Both the position numbers and the translations under genes were made by a program. A DNA stretch of 64,000 bases from JBBSZK01 sp964428325 (GTDB lineage: Archaea > Nanobdellota > Nanobdellia > Pacearchaeales > GW2011-AR1). Every line of letters starts with the position of its first letter. The first letter of the stretch is position 1. The stretch is taken from assembly GCA_964428325.1 (NCBI GenBank), contig CAYRXU010000002.1:50803-114802 (forward strand), given 5' to 3'. This document shows positions 16,693-23,600 of the stretch, piece by piece. The notes under the pieces were generated by a model. The model searched no databases, was not told the DNA's origin, and worked only from the letters and a program-made list of their open reading frames with translations.

Positions 16693-17434
16693 TTAAAAGC
16701 AATGCAGCCATCACAGCAACTCCCGCAATTAGACACAACAGCTGAATAAACGATTGCATTACTCGTGATTCCTTATGCAACTCAGGTATTAAATCGCTTC
16801 CTGCAATATAAAGGAAACTACCGCCTGCGAAAGCAATAGCGAAAGGCAATATTCCATCAACCTTAGCCCCAATAGCAAAAACTACAAGCGCACCAAGCAC
16901 GGAAGTAAGCGCAAGTAAGAAGTTCATAAATAGCGCGCGACCCTTAGAGAATCCTCCGTGTAACAATACTCCGAAGTCTCCAATCTCCTGTGGAATCTCA
17001 TGCAACAGAACAGCAGCAGTCGTTGCAAGTCCTAAAGGTATGCTCGCAAGATAACTAGCTCCAATGACAATACCATCAATAAAATTATGCACTCCATCTC
17101 CAACAAGATTCATAACAGCGAATGGATGCGGATGTTCCTTAGAGTGCGGAACGTGGCAATGCCTCCAATGGACGAACTTCTCAATAACGAATGAAACACC
17201 AATACCCCCAAGTGCCGTAAAAGCCAAGCTCAAACTAAAACCAGCCTCTTCAATAAGCTCAGGCAACAAATGCAGAAACACATCTCCAAGAAGTGCGCCT
17301 GCAGAGAAACTAACCAGATAAAGCAGGATCTTCTTCAGCCTGTCAGCCTGCAAGCCGAGAGTTATCACGCCAACAAAAGAAACCAAACTTACCACTAAAA
17401 CACTCAAAATTGCATATAAAAGTGCGCTCATCAT
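16685..17434 (-). CDS. ZIP family metal transporter
   Basis: A ZIP (SLC39-type) importer for zinc, iron or related divalent metals, 249 residues and eight membrane helices. Both signature helices are present: NLVGDGVHNFIDGIVIGAS (helix 4) and LHEIPQEIGDFGVLLHGG (helix 5), which hold the metal-coordinating His, Asn, Asp and Glu. A His-rich loop (WRHCHVPHSKEHPHPF) lies between helices 3 and 4. The start MMSALLYAIL at 17434 is preferred: a longer frame exists but would run through the shared promoter and into the Fur-type gene. A TATA-like TTTAAAT at about 17455-17463 lies 20-30 nt upstream. Confidence 0.9.
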   Translation of the reverse strand: MMSALLYAILSVLVVSLVSFVGVITLGLQADRLKKILLYLVSFSAGALLGDVFLHLLPELIEEAGFSLSLAFTALGGIGVSFVIEKFVHWRHCHVPHSKEHPHPFAVMNLVGDGVHNFIDGIVIGASYLASIPLGLATTAAVLLHEIPQEIGDFGVLLHGGFSKGRALFMNFLLALTSVLGALVVFAIGAKVDGILPFAIAFAGGSFLYIAGSDLIPELHKESRVMQSFIQLLCLIAGVAVMAALLLIE

Positions 17435-17469
17435 TAAGCAAAGGAAATAGCACAATTTAAATATCTTAC

Positions 17470-17484
17470 TGATAGTGGTTATCA
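17470..17484. promoter_or_regulatory. Fur/Zur-type operator between the ZIP and Fur-type genes
   Basis: TGATAGTGGTTATCA is a near-perfect 7-1-7 inverted repeat and differs from the general Fur-family box TGATAATNATTATCA at two positions. It lies just upstream of the ZIP gene TATA-like element and 9 nt before the ATG of the Fur-type regulator, so binding could shut both genes. Assignment by pattern only. Confidence 0.6.
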
Positions 17485-17492
17485 ATAAGAAA

Positions 17493-17864
17493 ATGGTAAA
17501 GGTTTCAAGACAAACAAAGCAGAAAGCGCTTTTAGATAAGCAAATTAAGAGCTTCAGCACATTCTTCACAGGAGAAGAACTCTATCAAAAAGTAAAATCC
17601 CGAGATCCAAATCTAGGGATAGCCACGGTATATCGCTTTCTCAAAAATCTAAAACAGCAAAATAAGCTGCATTCGTATGTGTGTGATAGAAGAGTCCTTT
17701 ATTCCAGAGAACACAAAAGCCACTGCCATTTTACTTGTGAAAAATGTGGAAAACTATCTCACATCAGTATAGAAAAATTAGATTTTATAAAGGATAAGAT
17801 CGAAGGTGATATCTGTCACTTCCAACTTGATGTGTTAGGCATATGCAATAATTGCAAGAAATAA
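17493..17864 (+). CDS. Fur family metal-responsive repressor (Zur/Fur-like)
   Basis: A regulator of 123 residues from the ATG at 17493 (an alternative GTG at 17475 would lie inside the operator). The N-terminal winged helix includes EELYQKVKSRDPNLGIATVY, then RFLKNLKQQNKLHSY. The C-terminal metal-binding part has HKSHCHFTCEKCGK and ends CNNCKK, giving the two CxxC pairs of the structural zinc site. Which metal it senses cannot be told; the divergent ZIP transporter and the Fur-like box suggest zinc or iron homeostasis with self-regulation. Its stop abuts the glyS stop without a spacer. Confidence 0.9.
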   Translation: MVKVSRQTKQKALLDKQIKSFSTFFTGEELYQKVKSRDPNLGIATVYRFLKNLKQQNKLHSYVCDRRVLYSREHKSHCHFTCEKCGKLSHISIEKLDFIKDKIEGDICHFQLDVLGICNNCKK

Positions 17865-19349
17865 TCACTTAACTCTCGTCTCAACCAGCTTTCCGGCCTT
17901 CTCAAACTTAACATCCCCATTAACCAAATCGCGCAAAGTAGCTCTCAAATCAGCAATCTTAACTGTAATTTGTTTGGTACTATCTCTATCGCGAACAGTA
18001 ACGCTCTTCTTCTTGACACTATCTTCATCAATTGTGATACAGAAAGGCGTTCCTGCTTCGTCATTGCGTGCATAGCGCCTTCCAATACTTCCACTCTTAT
18101 CATAAAGAACATTAAACTCTTTTCTCAAATCAGCAAGAACACCATTCGACAACTTTTCGTACTCTTCACCCTTCACAATAGGCAAGACGGCAGCCTTGTA
18201 TGGCGCTAGTTTTGGATTCAAATGAAGAATGATATTGTCACGTTTAGCGTCGTGCTCATACGCCTCAAGCATAAAAACAATGAAAGCTCTACCGACACCA
18301 AGTGAAGGTTCGCAAACAACTTCAGGTACAACTTTAGTCCCCTTAGTCTCGTCCACAACAACATCAAACTTCTCCTTGCTAGCAGTCTGGTGTTGCATCA
18401 AGTCGTAATTACCTCGATTAGCAATGCCTTCAAGCTCACGCCAACCCATCGGGAACTCATACTCCAGATCCCACGTGTCAACCGCATAGTGGCTCTTCTC
18501 ATCTTTCGTATGCTGTCTTGCTCTAAATTTCTCAGCGCGTGCTCCAAGTAAAGTGAAGAATGAGAATTCCTTAGCCAACCAATAAGCATGCCAATCACTC
18601 TTGATGATGCCTTTCTTCCAAGCTTGATATAAATTCATAGACTTAGCTTTCTGTTCCTTATGTTGCATCTCTTCAGTATAAAGTGCAAGTTCTACATCCT
18701 TAATCTCATCCATAAATTCACATTTCATTCCAGGCGCAATGAAATACTCGAGCTCCATCTGTTCAAACTCGCGCGCCCTAAAAAGAAACTCTCGCGGAGC
18801 AATCTCATTGCGGAAAGCCTTACCGATTTGTGCAATACCACACGGCAATTTCAGGCGCGCCTGCTCATAAACCAACTTGAAATTAGCAAAGATAGATTGT
18901 GCAGTCTCAGGTCGCAGATAAGCATTAATCGCATCTTTCTTAACAGGACCAACTTGTGTAGTGAACATAGGGTTGAACTCTCCAAGATTCTCATACTGTC
19001 CGCCACAATTAGAACACTTAGAATGAGCAAGTTCATGCTTATCCACTTTCGTCTTGAATCCACATTTCTTGCAAACAACAGCGACATCAACGAAATGTTT
19101 CACATGTCCAGAAGTTTCCCACACTTTAGGGTTGCTCACAATAGAACCATCAATGCCGGCGACATCATTGCGCATCTGCACGTGGTAGCTCCACCAAGCC
19201 TTCTTCACATTATTCACAAACTCAACACCAAGAGGGCCATAATCCCAAAAGCCAGCCAAACCGCCATAAATCTCAGCAGAAGGATATGCAAATCCTTTAC
19301 GCTTACAGAACATCGTCAATTCATCGATCGTAAGAGTCTTTTCCACCAT
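17865..19349 (-). CDS. glyS: glycyl-tRNA synthetase, homodimeric type
   Basis: Class II synthetase of the alpha2 type that charges tRNA-Gly; 494 residues is normal. The start region FCKRKGFAYPSAEIYGGLAG, then FWDYGPLG, motif 2 (GIAQIGKAFRNEIAPREFLF) and motif 3 (VCEPSLGVGRAFIVF) are present. A zinc site is formed by CKKC and CSNC around residues 93-116. The anticodon-binding domain occupies the last 110 residues (LAPYKAAVLPIVKG, then SIGRRYARNDEAGTPFCITI). It is followed by the Fur-type gene in convergent orientation with no gap. Confidence 0.95.
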   Translation of the reverse strand: MVEKTLTIDELTMFCKRKGFAYPSAEIYGGLAGFWDYGPLGVEFVNNVKKAWWSYHVQMRNDVAGIDGSIVSNPKVWETSGHVKHFVDVAVVCKKCGFKTKVDKHELAHSKCSNCGGQYENLGEFNPMFTTQVGPVKKDAINAYLRPETAQSIFANFKLVYEQARLKLPCGIAQIGKAFRNEIAPREFLFRAREFEQMELEYFIAPGMKCEFMDEIKDVELALYTEEMQHKEQKAKSMNLYQAWKKGIIKSDWHAYWLAKEFSFFTLLGARAEKFRARQHTKDEKSHYAVDTWDLEYEFPMGWRELEGIANRGNYDLMQHQTASKEKFDVVVDETKGTKVVPEVVCEPSLGVGRAFIVFMLEAYEHDAKRDNIILHLNPKLAPYKAAVLPIVKGEEYEKLSNGVLADLRKEFNVLYDKSGSIGRRYARNDEAGTPFCITIDEDSVKKKSVTVRDRDSTKQITVKIADLRATLRDLVNGDVKFEKAGKLVETRVK

Positions 19350-19388
19350 TTTTACATTAAATAGATACTCTATATAAAGAATGCGGGA

Positions 19389-19461
19389 AGCGCAGAGCAG
19401 GAATTGAACCTGCGAATATTCGGGCTGCAGCCGAACGCGTTAACCACTTCGCCATCTGCGC
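19389..19461 (-). tRNA. tRNA-Cys (GCA)
   Basis: A 73-nt cloverleaf: acceptor GCGCAGA/TCTGCGC with discriminator T (U), anticodon stem TTCGG/CCGAA with loop CTGCAGC (anticodon GCA), T-stem GCAGG/CCTGC with loop TTCAATT. The U73 discriminator is the usual identity element for tRNA-Cys. No intron and no encoded CCA. Confidence 0.96.
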
Positions 19462-19478
19462 ATTTTTGCGGAGATACT

Positions 19479-19507
19479 GAGAACCGAAGTTCTCTACATC
19501 TGCGCAT
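19479..19507. repeat. hairpin and partial copy of the tRNA-Cys 5' end
   Basis: Upstream of tRNA-Cys there is a perfect 6-bp hairpin GAGAAC-CGAA-GTTCTC (19479-19494), followed at 19497-19507 by CATCTGCGCAT, an exact 11-nt repeat of 19453-19463, which covers the first bases of the tRNA. This puts a copy of the tRNA 5' end on the side facing the PadR cassette. It may be a recombination scar or a remnant of an older tRNA copy. Confidence 0.5.
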
Positions 19508-19584
19508 AAATGGGCAACAAAAAAGGTTTATTTAAACCTACGTAGATCATAAAAAATAGAAGAAAAATAAAAAGAAAAATATTT

Positions 19585-19749
19585 TTATTCGCTATCCTTT
19601 TCCAGAGCAGCGATTCGTTCACCGACGCCTTTTGATTCAGCATCCAGATGCTGCTTATAGTCCTGAAGCAGCTCAATTTTCTCTTCTCTCGTCAAGAAAC
19701 GTCTCCCTTCAGGAGCACAGCACGACGCTGAGTAACATGAATATCCCAT
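19585..19749 (-). CDS. small Cys-rich archaeal protein paired with PadR
   Basis: A 54-residue protein with a cysteine-rich start (MGYSCYSASCCAPEGRRFLT) followed by a helical stretch (REEKIELLQDYKQHLDAESK). This is the layout of a widespread archaeal small-protein family often found next to PadR regulators; no function is established that I know of. It has the best Shine-Dalgarno of the region, GGAGGTGA, 5-6 nt before the ATG at 19749. It is divergent from padR and shares its promoter. The cysteines could bind a metal or sense redox state; that is inference. Confidence 0.8.
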   Translation of the reverse strand: MGYSCYSASCCAPEGRRFLTREEKIELLQDYKQHLDAESKGVGERIAALEKDSE

Positions 19750-19779
19750 TTTTACTCACCTCCTTTCACAGTGTATACC

Positions 19780-19830
19780 ATATCGGATATACGATACAAG
19801 ATATATTTAAACATATCGGTTATCCGATAT
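19780..19830. promoter_or_regulatory. two PadR-type operators flanking one shared TATA box
   Basis: Two 18-bp inverted repeats of the form ATATCG-N6-CGATA(C/T) occupy 19780-19797 and 19813-19830, with start-to-start spacing of 33 bp, about three helical turns. Between them lies TATATTTAAA (19802-19810), nearly equidistant (about 56 bp) from the padR start at 19862 and the small-protein start at 19749. A PadR dimer on each site would block TBP/TFB access in both directions. Binding by this PadR is inferred from position. Confidence 0.7.
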
Positions 19831-19861
19831 ATCAATAAATAGAAGCCTTTTTATCCTCTGT

Positions 19862-20170
19862 ATGATACAATTAACTGAAATGAAAAAGTCGTGTTGCGAC
19901 ATGAGAGGTTTCCTTTCATTTCTTATCCTCTTCCTGTTGTCAAAGAAAGATATGAACGGGCAGCAAATCTCAGATGAGCTCGAAAGAAGAAAAGGCTGTA
20001 GACCTAGCCCAGGCACAATCTATCCGGCGCTCAAATCCCTAAAAGAAGACGGTTTCATAAAAGAGACAGCAAGCGACAAAACAATCACGTACACACTAAC
20101 ACCCACGGGAAAGAAAGCATTTGACGACGCAAAGACACAATTCTGCCGTACCTTCATGGACGTATTCTAA
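19862..20170 (+). CDS. PadR family transcriptional regulator
   Basis: A 102-residue PadR-type winged-helix repressor: FLSFLILFLLSKKDMNGQQI, then the recognition region SDELERRKGCRPSPGTIYPA, LKSLKEDGFIKE and a short dimerisation helix. The PadR motif SPGTIYPAL is exact. Such proteins are usually released from DNA by a small hydrophobic ligand. It lacks the long C-terminal helix of the larger subfamily. It is divergent from the small Cys-rich gene and flanked by tRNA-Cys and tRNA-Arg. Confidence 0.92.
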   Translation: MIQLTEMKKSCCDMRGFLSFLILFLLSKKDMNGQQISDELERRKGCRPSPGTIYPALKSLKEDGFIKETASDKTITYTLTPTGKKAFDDAKTQFCRTFMDVF

Positions 20171-20171
20171 G

Positions 20172-20187
20172 CGCTCCCGACAGGATT
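20172..20187. repeat. 16-nt partial copy of the tRNA-Arg 3' end
   Basis: CGCTCCCGACAGGATT here is identical to 20247-20262, the 3' terminal part of the minus-strand tRNA-Arg, 75 bp away. The copy starts 1 bp after the padR stop. The 59 bases in between also hold TGTTCAAATCC, which resembles a tRNA B-box/T-loop on the plus strand. It could be an att-like remnant of an integration at the tRNA or a decayed tRNA fragment. Confidence 0.55.
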
Positions 20188-20246
20188 CCTGAAACTTCGA
20201 AGAAGTGAGGGGACAGAGAATGTAGTCTCTGGATGTTCAAATCCTA

Positions 20247-20321
20247 CGCTCCCGACAGGATTTGAACCTGCGACCTGCGGATTAGAAGTCCGCTGCTCTA
20301 TCCAGACTGAGCTACGGGAGC
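20247..20321 (-). tRNA. tRNA-Arg (TCT)
   Basis: A 75-nt cloverleaf: acceptor GCTCCCG/CGGGAGC with discriminator G, D-arm GCTCAGTCTGGATAGAGC, anticodon stem GCGGA/TCCGC with loop CTTCTAA (anticodon TCT), and T-stem GCAGG/CCTGT with loop TTCAAAT (one G-U pair). No intron and no encoded CCA. Confidence 0.96.
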
Positions 20322-20346
20322 ATAATCATATCTAGAGAAACCGTAT

Positions 20347-20631
20347 TTAAAACCTATGTGTGTGATGTTGGCGAACATTAGTCAACTCAAAATGTTTTTG
20401 ACGTGGCAAGGGCGAGTAAGGCTGCATAATAAGCAAGATAATCAAGACACCCAACAAGAAAAGCGCAAGGAGAGGGAAAGTCGTCAGTACGGTGGCAATT
20501 CGGCTATCATTAATCACGAATCCAGTAGCAGGTGAAAGCGAAGGGTTATGCAACATAACAAACTGAATAACAGCAAGTGCTAACACAAAGAAAAACAAGA
20601 CCCCGTAGAAGCGCAAAACATTACGACGCAT
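20347..20631 (-). CDS. small two-helix membrane protein coupled to the LamG protein
   Basis: A 94-residue protein with two membrane helices (FYGVLFFFVLALAVIQFVML and TTFPLLALFLLGVLIILLIM) and a short His-containing tail (KHFELTNVRQHHTHRF). I prefer the ATG at 20631, which overlaps the end of the large surface-protein gene by 11 bp; a longer frame upstream would run inside that gene. The segment PATGFVINDSRIATVL before the second helix resembles SAGVTGLVISDENRRALTWF at the same position in the large protein, and both proteins end with histidines, hinting at a shared handling or pairing. Confidence 0.75.
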   Translation of the reverse strand: MRRNVLRFYGVLFFFVLALAVIQFVMLHNPSLSPATGFVINDSRIATVLTTFPLLALFLLGVLIILLIMQPYSPLPRQKHFELTNVRQHHTHRF

Positions 20632-23600
20632 GATGATGTCCTCTGTGATTTCTATGATTCTGATGATGCGCTTTATGGTGCAAATGATGATTGTACATAT
20701 GCCTTGGAGGGTGATAGTGAGCAAGCTGATAATGCTTATAGATATATCGCACAACAAGTATGAAAATAATAATTGCAAACAGCGCAACGGCAAACCATGT
20801 CAGGGCCCTTCTATTCTCATCCGAAATAACCAGACCAGTTACTCCTGCAGAAGAAAGGAAGATAGGTCTCTCAACGCCCAAACTCTCGCGTCCATTATCC
20901 ACATCTAATTGAAGATTGAACTCTCCAAAGGCATCCTTAGGAAGAACAATCTCAAGGACATCATTGCGCAAGCTGTTAGGGTCAAGCGAAGTCTCAAAGC
21001 GGCCATCAGCTACAACATCCCCATCAATATTAGTCAATGCGTAATTAATCACCAAGTCTTGGCTTCGTCCCACTAACTCCTCAAGAGAATACCGTACAAG
21101 CAGTAAGTCAGCACTACGCGTATAATTACTCATCCTGAAATCAAACTCAGTCGGAGTCACAACCACATTCAAAGTGAACTGAGAAGAATAGTCTGTGCAC
21201 ACGACAGCCCCTTGCACACGGTATTGTCCAGGTACAACGCCGCTGGAAAGTGAAATATCCACGTCATAGACGTAACTCTGGCCTGAGCTGAAGGAACTCT
21301 CTCCAGAAGCATTGAGATACCGGGCAAACTCTCCACTAAATCGCAAATAACACTGGTTAAGGAATCTCTGGCCATTATTCACAACAGGCACTTCAAACTC
21401 CCCAGTCTGACCACGCTTGATATAGTAAGGATTAGGCACACTAGCATTAAGGCGTGCAAAGCCAGTAAGCCCTGGTGTATCTCCTCCGCCACCGCCACCA
21501 GCTCCTCCAGGGCCTCCGCTTGGTGAAGGATTACTGACAGCGAATATCGTACTCGAACCTTGGGTATTGCCGGCGCCGTCAGTTGCAGCCAAGATAAGCT
21601 GATACTCGCCGTCTCCCAGATCATTCAAGACCGAAGAGGCACAGGCAGCCAAAATAGTTGCGTTAATCACCTGGGCACCTGATACAAGGCTTACATTGTA
21701 AGAACATGAGCCTTCACTAGTCATATTAGCAAGATTATCATCAACATCAACAATAATAGGTACTGTGCCATTCACATACGTGCCGTTAGGTTCGCTAAAG
21801 GTTATATTGGGAGGCGTCACGTCAGAGACAACAGAATAATTGCACATCATGCTAGTATTCTTAACAGCATTGCCACATCTCAAGCCCCAGTTGTATCTGC
21901 CTTCAGCGAGATTGAGTTCAAATGAATTAGAGTTTCCAGAAACAATACTAAAGTTCGTCTGATTAAGATGATAGGTACCATTGAAGTCTCCAAGCAGGCT
22001 ACATTGCTGCGTATCGTAGCCGTTGTATCCTTCAGTGAAGAAGTTGAAAGTCAAAGGCGACTCATTAGTATGTGTTCCATTCGATGGGCTCTCAACTATT
22101 ATAGTAGGTGCATCGATGTCTACCTTGAATGTAGTTCGCGCATGTCCAACAAATCCGCTTATGCTCTCATTGGCATAAGCATCGAGCACGTAATCTCCGC
22201 TGCTAGCCACATCAAATGAAGTAGACTGGCAGTTGGATACGCTGTGGTTGGTAACTCCGTTATCAAGCGAATACCAGCACGTATCTAGCGAACTAGAGTT
22301 CACAACGAAGCTCAGTGAAAGGCTTTCGTTAGTGCCAAATACAGAGCAAATAAGTGGAGAGCTAATAGCGATGCGTGGAGCCTCTCCACTAGCGTTGACA
22401 ATAAAGCTACCAGAAGCACTTCCATTCACATATCCGTCAAAGGCGATGACGTGCCAGCTATGGTTCCCAACTCCTACTGAACTCCATACAGTCGAGACAC
22501 TGGCAGAGCTCGTCAAGTTAAAGCTTGCAAGCAGGGCATTATCCCCGTACATCCAAACAGTCAAGTTATTACCGTCTCCATCGCCAATACTTGCGTTCAA
22601 TGAGACATCCACAACAAATGAACTATTAGCGTTGAAAACCTCGCCAACTAGAGGAGAATTAAGAGTTACAAACGGAGCAGTATTATTCACGGAATCGACA
22701 TTGAAGGTCACGGAAGTACTATTCATATTGCCGAAACCATCGGCCGCATAAGCTACAAGCATCGTACTCCCCTCAGCAAAAATTCTCGTGACAGGGGAAC
22801 TGTAGGTCTCATTGGCAGTTCCATTGAAGAACCATACGCTACTAGCCCCATTAGAACTGATGTTTACAAGAATAGCTGTGGAATAATAGGTAATATTCTC
22901 GGGGGACACGATCGCCACGGAGGGTGCCGTAGTATCAATAGTGACTCTGCGCGTCTCCGTACGGTTCATATTGCCAAGCGTGTCATTCACAGTCGCATTG
23001 AAAAAGTAATCCCCATCACGAAGGCCGCTGAAATTGGCGAATAATGCACCAGCACTACTTGAGCGCATATCCACAAGGGAAGTAGTATTGTACAATCGCA
23101 CAACAGTAGTGCCAAGATTGGTATCAAAAGCAGTTACATTGACAAGAATCTGTCCAATAGTCAGATTACTTCCATTTGCCTCAGTAGGGGCCACAAAACT
23201 GATGAGAGGAGTATTATCATCCACGGAGAATGTAACTCTGCTTGAATTCGTATTACCTACGCTGTCATTAGCGTAAATAGTCCAAGTGTGGCTACCTTGT
23301 CCTTCTGAAAGCCCTGTCACATTAGTACCGCATGTGATTGTAGCATTGGTAACCCCATTATCGAGAGAGTACCAGCATGCCTGCAAGTTGATATCAGAAA
23401 CGCTGTAATTCAGCACTGTAGGGCTAACACTATAAGTCGTGTTTAGTGGATAGCTGATGCTTACGAGTGGTATGCCGGTATCAATGAAGACTGCTCTAGT
23501 CTCCGTCCAGTTAACGTTACCCAGAGTATCATTAATGGTTACATTGTAGAAGTAAGTCCCACTCGTCAAGCCAGTCCAATTAATGCCAGTTCTGGGACTG

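Noticed and set aside
17475..17492. GTG start of the Fur-type gene
   Set aside because: It would place the start codon inside the operator; the ATG at 17493 gives the usual N-terminus.
17435..17569. 45-residue N-terminal extension of the ZIP transporter
   Set aside because: It crosses the divergent promoter, TATA element and the start of the Fur-type gene.
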